Assembly: GCA_945862065.1 (NCBI GenBank)
Contig: CAMAWT010000004.1
Span: 62,001-126,000 of the forward strand
Length of the DNA: 64,000 nt
Direction of reading: 5' to 3'
From: Flavobacterium psychrophilum
GTDB lineage: Bacteria; Bacteroidota; Bacteroidia; Flavobacteriales; Flavobacteriaceae
Each line of letters opens with the position of its first letter. Positions within the stretch are counted from its first letter, which is position 1. A model generated the notes under the pieces. That model was not told the DNA's origin. It saw only the letters and a program-made list of their open reading frames with translations, and made no database searches. The translations under genes were made by a program, and so were the position numbers. Positions 7,711 to 16,224 of this stretch are shown piece after piece.

Positions 7711-10017
7711 ATGAGTGCTAAAGGGCTTAAAATAACAGTTATTGGTGGTGGTCCTGGCGGACTTTACTTTTCGATATTAACCAAAAAAGCAATGCCACAT
7801 TGCCAAATCGATATTTACGAAAGAAACAAACCAGATGATAGTTTTGGATTTGGTGTTGTGTTTTCAGATGAAACTTTGGGCGAATTTTTAAAACGCGATA
7901 TGCAATCGTATGAATTAATCCGAAGTAAATTTGCGTATTGGGACGATATCATAATTGCAAGAGATGGCGAATCTGTAAATATTGCTGGAAATGGTTTTTG
8001 CGGTTGTTCTAGAAAAACACTTTTACAATTACTTCAACAACGTTGTTTGGAAGAAGGTGTAAATTTGCATTTCGAACAAAATGTAGACGATTTATCACAA
8101 TTTGCAGATTCCGATATTATTCTGGCAACTGATGGAATTGGAAGTGCCATTCGAACTAAATTTCAACAGGAATTCGGAACAAAAGTCGAATTAAAAAAGA
8201 ACCGTTTCGTTTGGATGGGTTCTACAAAACCGCTTGATGCCTTTACGTATTTTTTCAGAAGTACACCACACGGAACTATTGTAGCGCATTCCTATCAATA
8301 TGAAGAAGGCATGAGTACGTGGATTTTTGAATGTAGTGATGAAACTTGGCAAAAACATGGTTTCGAAGTTACGAATGAAGCAGATACCATGGCGAAAATT
8401 GCCGAAATCTTCAAAGATGAATTAGATGGTCATCCGCTTATTTCAAATAAATCATATTGGCGCCAGTTTCCTCATGTTACGAATCAGAATTGGTATCATA
8501 ATAACATTGTTTTATTAGGCGATGCAAAAGCTACAGCCCATTATTCCATTGGTTCAGGAACAAAACTGGCTATGGATTCCGCTATTGGTTTATCTGATGC
8601 AGTGATTGCAAACTCAAACGATGTACAAGCTGCTTTTGCGCAATATGATAAAATCCGAAGAAATACGGTTGAAATGATTCAATATGCAGCCGTCGTTTCG
8701 TTGGATTGGTTTGAAAATATGGATCGTCACATGCAACATTCATTTCAACAATTTGCTTTTGGTTGCATGACGCGTTCGAAAAAAATAACCTATGAGAATT
8801 TACGGTTAAGAGATAGTTCGTTTACAGATAAAGTTTTGGAAGAATTCAATACCAATTATAAATCCAATATCAAAAATCAATCGGCTGCATTTTCTAGTTT
8901 TAAGTTAAGAGATTTAGAGTTACAAAACCGTATTGTAATGTCGTCTATGGGACAATATGTAGCTGAAAATGGTTTAGTAAACGATTGGCATTTTCAACAT
9001 TATACTTCTAGAGCCGTTGGCGGATTAGGATTAATATTAACAGAAATGACCGCCATTTCTGAAAACGGAAGAATTACTGATGGTTGCGCAGGTATTTATA
9101 CTGAAAATCAAATAATTGAATGGAAACGAATTACTGATTTTATTCACCAATACACCCAAACCAAAATCGGAATTCAATTAGGACATTCAGGTAGAAAAGG
9201 CTGTTCAAAAATTCCTTGGGAAGAAAAATTTAAGGGCGAAAAATGGGAATTACATTCGGCTTCAGCCATCCCTTTTAATGAAAATTCTGATAGTCCAAAG
9301 GAGATGACGCTTGAAGACATGCAACTTATTAAAAATCAATTCGTACAAGCCACAATAAATGCTAATGAAGCTGGTTTTGACATGATTGAATTACAAGCAC
9401 ATCACGGATTTTTATTGGCTTCTTTTCTATCACCGTTAACAAATATTCGTAAAGATGAATTGGGTGGAAGTGTTCAAAATCGTATTAAATATCCGTTAGA
9501 AGTTTTTACAGCTATTCGTGATGTATTTCCTACGGAAAAGCCAATTTCTGTAAGAATATCCACTACCGATTGGGCAGAAAACGGCATTTCAGAAGCTGAT
9601 GTTTTGGTGATCTCGGAAGCATTCAAAAAGGCTGGTGCGGATATCATTAATGTTTCAACTGGAAATACAGTTGCTGACCAAAAACCACAAACTGGAAGAA
9701 TGTGGCAAACGCCATTTTCAGACGCCGTACGAAATACAGTTCAAATTCCAACGATAACTGCAGGATATATTCAAGATATTGATCAAATTAATACGATTAT
9801 TCTTAACGGAAGAGCCGATTTAGTAGCACTAGGAAGGCCTTTATTATTGGATGCTAATTTTGTACGAAATGCACAAGCTTATGAACAATTTCAGGCAAAT
9901 GACATTCCAAACCCTTATAAAATGGGCATTTCACATTTATATCCATTAAAAGCTGCCGAAAGAAAACAAGTAGAAGGTATGAAAAAAGCATTGAAGCCGA
10001 AGAGTAACGAAAAATAA
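7711..10017 (+). CDS. Bifunctional aryl-CoA 5-hydroxylase / OYE-type reductase (salicylyl-CoA or 2-aminobenzoyl-CoA)
   Basis: A 768-residue two-domain flavoenzyme. Residues 1-390 are an FAD monooxygenase with a Rossmann motif GGGPGGLYF near residue 12 and the second FAD motif LLGDAKATAHYSIGSG near 268. Residues 395-745 form an Old Yellow Enzyme barrel (DWHFQHYTSRAVGGLG, GIQLGHSGRKG, LQAHHGFLLASFLSPL, VALGRPLL). This architecture is known in 2-aminobenzoyl-CoA monooxygenase/reductase of Azoarcus and in salicylyl-CoA 5-hydroxylases of SdgC type. The first converts anthraniloyl-CoA, the second makes gentisyl-CoA. The gentisate dioxygenase and maleate genes downstream favour the 5-hydroxylating salicylyl-CoA role, but a 2-amino substrate is not excluded. 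It is cytoplasmic and sits between the flavin reductase and CoA-ligase genes. Confidence 0.9.
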   Translation: MSAKGLKITVIGGGPGGLYFSILTKKAMPHCQIDIYERNKPDDSFGFGVVFSDETLGEFLKRDMQSYELIRSKFAYWDDIIIARDGESVNIAGNGFCGCSRKTLLQLLQQRCLEEGVNLHFEQNVDDLSQFADSDIILATDGIGSAIRTKFQQEFGTKVELKKNRFVWMGSTKPLDAFTYFFRSTPHGTIVAHSYQYEEGMSTWIFECSDETWQKHGFEVTNEADTMAKIAEIFKDELDGHPLISNKSYWRQFPHVTNQNWYHNNIVLLGDAKATAHYSIGSGTKLAMDSAIGLSDAVIANSNDVQAAFAQYDKIRRNTVEMIQYAAVVSLDWFENMDRHMQHSFQQFAFGCMTRSKKITYENLRLRDSSFTDKVLEEFNTNYKSNIKNQSAAFSSFKLRDLELQNRIVMSSMGQYVAENGLVNDWHFQHYTSRAVGGLGLILTEMTAISENGRITDGCAGIYTENQIIEWKRITDFIHQYTQTKIGIQLGHSGRKGCSKIPWEEKFKGEKWELHSASAIPFNENSDSPKEMTLEDMQLIKNQFVQATINANEAGFDMIELQAHHGFLLASFLSPLTNIRKDELGGSVQNRIKYPLEVFTAIRDVFPTEKPISVRISTTDWAENGISEADVLVISEAFKKAGADIINVSTGNTVADQKPQTGRMWQTPFSDAVRNTVQIPTITAGYIQDIDQINTIILNGRADLVALGRPLLLDANFVRNAQAYEQFQANDIPNPYKMGISHLYPLKAAERKQVEGMKKALKPKSNEK

Positions 10018-10019
10018 AT

Positions 10020-10088
10020 TACAAAAATTAAAAGCCAAAAGCCATAATCGAAAAATTTGGAATTTGGAATTTTCAAAATTGGAATTTT
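10020..10088. repeat. Low-complexity AT spacer with GGAATTT words
   Basis: The gap between the hydroxylase and CoA-ligase genes is built from repeated words (AAAAGCCAAAAGCC, then TTTGGAATTTGGAATTTTC and AAAATTGGAATTTTAAAA). GGAATTT occurs three times and the last part is nearly palindromic. It is one of several spacers of this kind in the cluster, each with different words. No coding potential is seen. Confidence 0.6.
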
Positions 10089-10091
10089 AAA

Positions 10092-11681
10092 ATGGAACAT
10101 TACGAAGATAATTTCGCTCAAATAAATTTGCCAAGTCAGGAATTACAACCCGACTATATTTTTACAGATTTACCACAATTTCAACATCCAAAAATGTTGA
10201 ATTGCGTAGAAAAATTATTAGACATTCACATCAAAGAAGGTCGAGGAAATACTATTTGTATTCGAACCTTTGAGGAAACCTGGACGTATCAAGATTTGTA
10301 TGAAAAAGCCAATCAAATTGCGCATGTTTTAGTCGAAGATTTAGGCTTACAATCTGGAAATCGTGTCTTGTTGCGTTCGGCTAATAATCCCATGATGGTC
10401 GCGTGTTGGTTTGCGGTTTTAAAAGCAGGCGGAATTGTCGTAGCTACGATGCCCTTATTGCGTGCTAAAGAAATAACCACTATAATTGATTGTGCTGAAA
10501 TTTCTCATGCTTTTTGCGATAGCGATTTAGAAGAGGAAATGAACTTAGTAACTTCTGATTTTCTAAAACACATATTTTTTTACAGAAATTCCGATTTAGA
10601 AAAGTTAATAGAAAGTAAACCTAAAATATTTGACAATTATCCTTCAAACTCAAATGATGTGGCTTTGATTGGATTTACTTCAGGGACTACAGGTTTACCA
10701 AAAATGACGGCGCATTATCACAAAGATATTTTAAATATTTGCGAAGCGTTTCCAAACTATTCCTTACAACCTACTGAAAATGATATTTTTATTGGAAGTC
10801 CGCCCATTGGTTTTACTTTTGGTTTAGGTGGTTTGGTGTTGTTTCCGATGTATTTTGGCGCTTCTACTTTTCTTATCGAAAAACCTAGTCCAGATGTGTT
10901 GTTACAAGCCATTCAAGATTATAAAATCACGATTTGTTTAACAGCACCAACCGCTTGGCGAATGATTACCACTAAAATTCAAGAGTACGATATTTCGAGT
11001 TTACGAAAATGCGTTTCTGCAGGAGAAACATTACCTTTAAAAGTTTGGCAAGATTGGTATGATGCCACAGGGTTAAAAATTATTGATGGCATTGGTGCTA
11101 CCGAAATGCTACATATTTTTATTTCCTCCAACGAAGAAAACATGAAACCTGGCGCAACTGGAAAAGCCATAACGGGTTACGAAGCTAAAATAATAGACCA
11201 ACAAGGCAACGAATTATCAATAAATGAAACTGGAAGATTAGCGGTTCGAGGAATTACAGGTTGTAAATATTTGAATCGAGAAGAAAAACAACGCGAATAC
11301 GTTGAAAACGGCTGGAACATCACAGGCGATATTTTCCGACAAGATGAAGAAGGGTATTTTCATTTTGTGGCGCGTGGCGATGATATGATTATTTCTTCAG
11401 GATATAATATTGCGGCAATTGAAGTAGAATCCGTACTTTTAACACATGAAAATATTTTGGAATGTGCTGTTGTGGGTTTACCCGATGAAGAAAGAGGTAT
11501 GTTGGTTTGTGCGTATATTGTTTTAAAAGAACAACAAATGGCGACTGAAATCTTTAAAATTCAGATTCAAAATTGGTTTAAAAACAAGGCTGCACCCTAT
11601 AAATATCCAAGAGTAATTAACTTTGTTGAAAATTTACCAAAAACAGAAACAGGTAAAATTCAACGATTTAAGTTGAAATAA
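10092..11681 (+). CDS. Aromatic acid-CoA ligase of the benzoate/2-aminobenzoate-CoA ligase family
   Basis: A 529-residue AMP-forming acyl-CoA synthetase. The P-loop-like motif GFTSGTTGLPKMTAHYHKD is near residue 194, the aromatic-ligase motif DGIGATEMLHIF near 333 and the C-terminal motif KTETGKIQRFKL at the end. TEMLHIF is characteristic of the benzoate-CoA and 2-aminobenzoate-CoA ligase group. The enzyme should activate an aromatic acid (salicylate, anthranilate or benzoate type) with ATP and CoA, feeding the aryl-CoA hydroxylase encoded just upstream. The specificity pocket cannot be read reliably by eye. The ATG at 10092 directly follows the AT-rich spacer and is preferred because it covers the full N-terminal domain. 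Confidence 0.92.
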   Translation: MEHYEDNFAQINLPSQELQPDYIFTDLPQFQHPKMLNCVEKLLDIHIKEGRGNTICIRTFEETWTYQDLYEKANQIAHVLVEDLGLQSGNRVLLRSANNPMMVACWFAVLKAGGIVVATMPLLRAKEITTIIDCAEISHAFCDSDLEEEMNLVTSDFLKHIFFYRNSDLEKLIESKPKIFDNYPSNSNDVALIGFTSGTTGLPKMTAHYHKDILNICEAFPNYSLQPTENDIFIGSPPIGFTFGLGGLVLFPMYFGASTFLIEKPSPDVLLQAIQDYKITICLTAPTAWRMITTKIQEYDISSLRKCVSAGETLPLKVWQDWYDATGLKIIDGIGATEMLHIFISSNEENMKPGATGKAITGYEAKIIDQQGNELSINETGRLAVRGITGCKYLNREEKQREYVENGWNITGDIFRQDEEGYFHFVARGDDMIISSGYNIAAIEVESVLLTHENILECAVVGLPDEERGMLVCAYIVLKEQQMATEIFKIQIQNWFKNKAAPYKYPRVINFVENLPKTETGKIQRFKLK

Positions 11682-11726
11682 ATTAGTGAAAAGTCAATAG
11701 TAAATAGTGTCAAAAATAACAGAAAT

Positions 11727-12143
11727 ATGCAATTTTTAAAACAAGAAAAAATTCGTTTCAAACACATCGATTACGCTGGAATCGTTTTCTATCCGCGTTT
11801 TCTAGAAATGCTAAATGATTTAGTGGAAGATTGGTTTGAAGAAGCATTAGACCGTCCTTTTTCAAAAATGCACGAAACCAATGGTATTCCAACAGTTGAT
11901 TTGAAAATTCAATTCAAAAACGCTGCACGTTTGGGTGAAATATTAACCAAAAAATTGTGGGTCAAAGAGTTAAAAAACTCTTCAATAATTTGTGGATTTG
12001 AGTTTGAAAACGAAAGCAATAATTTGGTTTTAGAAGGCGAAGTTACTCTTGTAAACGTTGCTTTCAACCCAGAAAGAAATGGCATCAAAGCAGTACCATT
12101 TTCAGAAGAAATGAAAATAAAAATCACGAATTATGAAAAGTAA
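11727..12143 (+). CDS. 4-hydroxybenzoyl-CoA-type (hotdog) thioesterase
   Basis: A 138-residue single hotdog-fold protein. The active-site region HIDYAGIVFYPRFLEMLND (residues 13-31) matches the 4HBT class, where the Asp in the D-x-x-G-x-V-(F/Y) motif is catalytic. In this cluster it most likely hydrolyses the hydroxylated aryl-CoA (gentisyl-CoA or its 2-amino analogue) to the free acid before ring cleavage. The closing VPFSEEMKIKI helix is typical of the length of the family. Its last 11 bases overlap the next gene. A spacer of AGTGAAAAGTCAATAGTAAATAGTG type lies between it and the ligase. Confidence 0.9.
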   Translation: MQFLKQEKIRFKHIDYAGIVFYPRFLEMLNDLVEDWFEEALDRPFSKMHETNGIPTVDLKIQFKNAARLGEILTKKLWVKELKNSSIICGFEFENESNNLVLEGEVTLVNVAFNPERNGIKAVPFSEEMKIKITNYEK

Positions 12144-12996
12144 TTTATTTCGAATCTTATTACTATTGATTACCCATTCAACTGTCTTTGCGCAAGAAGA
12201 AGATCTTGAACATGCAAAAATTTTCAATAAATGTGAAATTACATACATTGATGGTCATACTATTAACGGTTACATCGCTTTTTTTCTGGAAAGTAAGAAT
12301 TACGATTTAGACGAAGATGTTTATGGTAGATCCATTGAAAATATTTTCCATCTTGATGATAATGATTTTGAATTTAAAGCTACTGTTTCAGACAAATCAA
12401 TCAATATGACCCAAAAAGATTTGAAAAGGATAAAAATCTTTTATGATGATTTGTCAATAAAAATATATGATTTAATGGAAATTAAAAAATTTGATAAAAA
12501 TAAAAACATTATAAAATCCTCCAAAAAAGCCTGGCTTCCATTGATAAAAGAGGATGCCATTTGTTTATATCAAAAAAATATATTCGTTAATAAAATAAAA
12601 GTAAATGATTTAAAAGGTACTGAAAAACTTAAGAAAAAGACCATTCTTGGCACATTAACCTATTTAGCAAACAAACAGCAAAATGTTGCTTTTCAAATTT
12701 ATGATGAAAGAAAAAATTTTCTAAAAAGAAACTTAAAATCGCCTTATTTAGCAACAGTTCTTCAATACATATTTAAAGATTGCCCTACTTTTTTAAACAA
12801 AATAATTAAAGATGATAAATTGGATCATCAACAACTTGGCGATGAGGAATCTGTTGATGAAAATCAAGATAATGACACAAATGACGAACCTATTACAAAA
12901 GAAGACAAATTCCAATTAAAAAATAAATTAACAATTGAAAGGGAATCAAAACCTTTTCTGAAATTAATCGAAGAATACAAATCAACATGCAAATGA
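12133..12996 (+). CDS. Secreted protein of unknown function inside the catabolic cluster
   Basis: A 287-residue protein I do not recognise. It begins with a signal peptide (MKSNLFRILLLLITHSTVFA, then QEEDL) and so is exported, unlike its neighbours, which are cytoplasmic enzymes. The mature part is rich in Lys, Asp, Asn and Ile. It starts with a short beta-rich part (CEITYIDGHTINGYIAFF) seen in several flavobacterial hypothetical proteins, and it has an acidic low-complexity stretch (DEESVDENQDNDTNDE) near residue 237. The start overlaps the thioesterase by 11 bases, so it is co-translated or was inserted very tightly. It has no obvious role in aromatic degradation and could be a passenger gene. 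Confidence 0.75.
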   Translation: MKSNLFRILLLLITHSTVFAQEEDLEHAKIFNKCEITYIDGHTINGYIAFFLESKNYDLDEDVYGRSIENIFHLDDNDFEFKATVSDKSINMTQKDLKRIKIFYDDLSIKIYDLMEIKKFDKNKNIIKSSKKAWLPLIKEDAICLYQKNIFVNKIKVNDLKGTEKLKKKTILGTLTYLANKQQNVAFQIYDERKNFLKRNLKSPYLATVLQYIFKDCPTFLNKIIKDDKLDHQQLGDEESVDENQDNDTNDEPITKEDKFQLKNKLTIERESKPFLKLIEEYKSTCK

Positions 12997-13121
12997 TAAA
13001 TTTAATTTAAAAAATAGCGCAATAACATAAAATTAGATTCTAACCTTTTAGGGAACAAATGAAAAATAAAATTTCAGTTTATTTTCTTAATACTTAATAC
13101 ACGCATCTTAATTCAAAAAAT

Positions 13122-14102
13122 ATGGAATTCAAAAAAATCAAAGCAGCAACCGTACAAACATCACCTGTATTTCTTGATGTAGAAAAAACAATCGAAAAAG
13201 CCATATCATTCATCAAAGAAGCAAGTCAAAATGGAGCACAATTAATCGCTTTTCCCGAAGTGTTTATCGCTGGATATCCCTACTGGAATTGGATCATGAC
13301 ACCCGTTCAAGGTAGCAAATGGTATGAGAAATTATATAAATGTTCTGTTAAAACTGATGATGCTTCGATGCAACCTTTGTTTCAAGCAGCAAAAGAAAAT
13401 AATATTCACATCGTAATCGGAATAAACGAACGTGGCGATTCTTATGGCGAAATTTACAACACCAATTTAATCATCGACAACCACGGAAAACTAATTGGAA
13501 AACACCGAAAGTTAGTCCCAACATGGGCTGAAAAACTAACTTGGTCGTCTGGTGATGGTTCATCGTTAAAAGTTTATGATACAGTAGTTGGCCCAATCGG
13601 AACTCTTGCTTGTGGCGAAAACACCAATACATTAGCACGTTTCACCCTACTTTCACAAGGCGAATTGGTACATATTGCAAACTATATTTCTTTGCCAGTC
13701 GCACCACCAGATTACAACATGGCAGAAGCTATTAAAATTCGTGCAGCAGCTCATTCTTTTGAAGGGAAATTGTTTACCATAGTTTCGTGTTCTACAATTT
13801 CTGAAGAAATAAAAGACGCTTTACGAGAGGATGTTCCAAATGTTGATGAACTTTTAACTAGAAAAAATTCAGCTTTTTCAGGATTTATTGGACCGAATGG
13901 TGCGGTAATTGACGAACCACTAATTGATGACGAAGGAATGGTTTACGCCGATATTGATTTAGAAAAATGCATTCAACCAAAACAAATGCACGACATTCTC
14001 GGACATTACAATAGATTTGATATTTTTGACTTAAGAGTAAATATTGCTCCTACTCGAAAGATAACGTTTATTGATAATCACGAGGAATTTAATAAAAGAT
14101 AG
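13122..14102 (+). CDS. Nitrilase superfamily hydrolase (CGEN-type)
   Basis: A 326-residue carbon-nitrogen hydrolase with the full catalytic triad region. The Glu is in LIAFPEVFIAGYP (about residue 44), the Lys in GKHRKLVPTWAEKL (about 129) and the Cys in GTLACGENTNTLARF (about 163). True nitrilases usually have CWEN at the cysteine. Here the residue after the Cys is Gly, a variant seen in a separate nitrilase clade. It converts nitriles to acids plus ammonia, or amides to acids in some relatives. Placed between the thioesterase and gentisate dioxygenase genes, it may supply an aromatic acid from a nitrile or act on a nitrogen-containing intermediate. Both are inference. The 125-base gap upstream holds no other gene. 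Confidence 0.9.
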   Translation: MEFKKIKAATVQTSPVFLDVEKTIEKAISFIKEASQNGAQLIAFPEVFIAGYPYWNWIMTPVQGSKWYEKLYKCSVKTDDASMQPLFQAAKENNIHIVIGINERGDSYGEIYNTNLIIDNHGKLIGKHRKLVPTWAEKLTWSSGDGSSLKVYDTVVGPIGTLACGENTNTLARFTLLSQGELVHIANYISLPVAPPDYNMAEAIKIRAAAHSFEGKLFTIVSCSTISEEIKDALREDVPNVDELLTRKNSAFSGFIGPNGAVIDEPLIDDEGMVYADIDLEKCIQPKQMHDILGHYNRFDIFDLRVNIAPTRKITFIDNHEEFNKR

Positions 14103-14140
14103 TATTAAGATTTAAGACATTAGTATTAAGATAACTTATT

Positions 14141-15253
14141 ATGAAAGAAAACCATTCAGACGATCAAATCGGTCGTGCAAGAGTACAAGACTCACCCGAA
14201 TTAGTTGCCTATTACAAAGAACTTGAAGCTTTAGGCGCAGGTGCTTTATGGACAGTAGCCAATGACATCGAACCTTGGGAACCGCGTTCGTCGTCTGTTC
14301 CAATGCTTTGGAAATATGATGATTTACGTGATTTAGTTTTAAAATCATCCGAATTAGTTACACCCGAACAAGCAGGTCGTCGTGTGGTTTATTTAGTAAA
14401 CGACAAACGTAAAGATGTTTCGGCAGCTGTGGGTTGGTTGTACACTGGAATTCAAGTTACGCGTCCAGGCGAAAGTACTTCAGCGCACCGTCACAAGGCA
14501 TCGGCATTGCGATTTATAATGGAAGGCGAAGGCGGATACACGGTTGTTGATGGCAATAAAATCACATTTGAAGTCAATGATTTTGTCATAACGCCTAATT
14601 CCACTTGGCACGAACACGGAGTGGATGCTAACGGAAAAACCTGCATTTGGCAAGATGGTTTAGATATTCCGCTTGTAAACGCATTGGAAGCAAATGACTA
14701 TGCTGTATATGATGGTAAGCAACCTTTAGTAAAACCGCTGAATTATTCACCAATAACGTATGGCTGTGCCGGATTAATTCCTGCTGACAAAACGTGGGAC
14801 AAGCCGTATTCACCATTATTCAAATATTCTTGGAAAAACGTATATCCAGCACTTTTAGAAGCTCAAAAAGTGAACGATGTTAATCCGTTTGATGGTATTT
14901 TTATGCAATATTCTAATCCGTTAACAGGCGGACATGTGATGCAAACTATGGGAGCCGCGATGCAATTATTACCCCCGGGTTTCAAAGGAAAAGCACATAA
15001 GCATACAGGTTCGTTTGTGTATCAATGTGCGAAAGGAAAAGGTTTTTCTATTATCAACGGAATACGCTTCGATTGGAAGGAAAGAGATATTTTCTGTGTT
15101 CCGAGTTGGGCTTGGCACGAACACCACAACCTTTCCGAAACCGAAGATGCTTGCTTATTTCAATTCAACGATTTACCAGTAATTGAAAGTTTAGGGCTTT
15201 TTCAATCAAGAGATTTGGAAGAAAATAATGGACATCAGATTATTAATAAATAG
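14141..15253 (+). CDS. Gentisate 1,2-dioxygenase (double cupin)
   Basis: A 370-residue bicupin enzyme. The first cupin holds the iron-binding motif TSAHRHKASALRFIMEGEG (residues 112-130) and a later WHEHG. The second has KAHKHTGSFVYQ and AWHEHHN. The N-terminal sequence (ELEALGAGALWTV, then EPWEPRSSSVPMLWKYDDL) is characteristic of gentisate 1,2-dioxygenases. It opens the ring of gentisate (2,5-dihydroxybenzoate) between C1 and C2 with O2, giving maleylpyruvate, in the cytoplasm with Fe(II). It could also accept 5-hydroxyanthranilate-like substrates, which would fit an anthranilate route. The 38-base spacer before it is a word repeat of TTAAGATTTAAGACATTAG type. Confidence 0.93.
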   Translation: MKENHSDDQIGRARVQDSPELVAYYKELEALGAGALWTVANDIEPWEPRSSSVPMLWKYDDLRDLVLKSSELVTPEQAGRRVVYLVNDKRKDVSAAVGWLYTGIQVTRPGESTSAHRHKASALRFIMEGEGGYTVVDGNKITFEVNDFVITPNSTWHEHGVDANGKTCIWQDGLDIPLVNALEANDYAVYDGKQPLVKPLNYSPITYGCAGLIPADKTWDKPYSPLFKYSWKNVYPALLEAQKVNDVNPFDGIFMQYSNPLTGGHVMQTMGAAMQLLPPGFKGKAHKHTGSFVYQCAKGKGFSIINGIRFDWKERDIFCVPSWAWHEHHNLSETEDACLFQFNDLPVIESLGLFQSRDLEENNGHQIINK

Positions 15254-15284
15254 ATAATTGTATTTAAAAAAATAATAATTTAAT

Positions 15285-16172
15285 ATGGGAAAAAAATTAA
15301 CTGTATATATGATTGATGGAACAGCTTATGGTCCAAGACTCAGTGAGATTGGAAATTGGGTTGGAAAAGCTATATATAGTCCAAGAGCTTCAATTAATAA
15401 AATAATGAGTAGAAGTGAATTCGATAATCCTGGAATATATTTTTTAAAAGGAGATCCAACTGATGAAGCATATGATGAAAAAATATATATTGGTGAAGCT
15501 GAAAATATTAAAGCAAGAATAAAACAACATTTAAGCGATCCAAATAAGGATTTTAAAGAATTATTATTTTTTGTAAGTAAAGATGAACTTTTAACTAAAA
15601 CTCAAATAAGATATTTGGAATCAAGATTAGTTCAATTAGCAATTGAAGCTAAATCAGCACAAATAGATAATGGAAATTCTCCAAGTTTACCGACACTTCA
15701 CGAAGCTGATATTTCTGATATGGAATATTTTCTCGAGCAAATTTCATTAATTCTTCCAGTAATGGGCTTTAATTTTTTAATTTCATCAACAGTAAAGGAA
15801 CTATCAGATAATAATACAGAGAATTCTAAATTAATACATGAAACGTATTATATTAAAACAAAAACGTTCAATGCAACTATGATTGAAACAGACCAAGGTT
15901 ATATTGTAACAAAAGGTAGCGAAGCTAAAAGAAGTCTTTCAAATTCATGTACAGAAACATATAAAAACATGAGAAGAAAATTAATTGATACAAAAATTAT
16001 GATTGAGAATAAGGATATTTTGGTTTTTACCGAAGATGCTATTTTTAATAGTCCAAGTGCAGCTTCAAATATGATCTTAGGTAGAAATTCTAATGGATTC
16101 TCAGAATGGGTGAATCAAAAAAATCAAACTTTTAAAGAAGTACAAGAAATTAATAATTCAAATAATAATTAA
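15285..16172 (+). CDS. GIY-YIG nuclease domain protein with DUF4357-like C terminus
   Basis: A 295-residue protein with a GIY-YIG domain (PGIYFLKGD near residue 49, IYIGEAENIKARIKQHL near 67-83) and a C-terminal stretch (SPSAASNMILGRNSNGFSEW, near residues 255-274) that matches the DUF4357 pattern. Such proteins are often found near restriction, toxin or other mobile functions. Their exact role is not known to me. It interrupts the catabolic run between the gentisate dioxygenase and the hydrolase. It looks more AT-rich and richer in Lys, Asn and Ile than its neighbours, which suggests later acquisition. Upstream spacing is 31 bases. It may still be transcribed with the pathway. Confidence 0.88.
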   Translation: MGKKLTVYMIDGTAYGPRLSEIGNWVGKAIYSPRASINKIMSRSEFDNPGIYFLKGDPTDEAYDEKIYIGEAENIKARIKQHLSDPNKDFKELLFFVSKDELLTKTQIRYLESRLVQLAIEAKSAQIDNGNSPSLPTLHEADISDMEYFLEQISLILPVMGFNFLISSTVKELSDNNTENSKLIHETYYIKTKTFNATMIETDQGYIVTKGSEAKRSLSNSCTETYKNMRRKLIDTKIMIENKDILVFTEDAIFNSPSAASNMILGRNSNGFSEWVNQKNQTFKEVQEINNSNNN

Positions 16173-16177
16173 AATCC

Positions 16178-16219
16178 TATTGACCCCTAATAGGAATTCC
16201 CCCTTTGGGGGTTAGGGGG
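16178..16219. repeat. Palindromic spacer with CCCCC-TTT-GGGGG hairpin
   Basis: After the GIY-YIG gene a small stem CCTATT/AATAGG is followed by a 5-bp G:C hairpin CCCCC-TTT-GGGGG and then TTAGGGGG. The GC content is far above the surroundings. It ends just before the hydrolase start and could act as an attenuator, weak terminator or small mobile palindrome. Confidence 0.7.
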
Positions 16220-16224
16220 CATTT

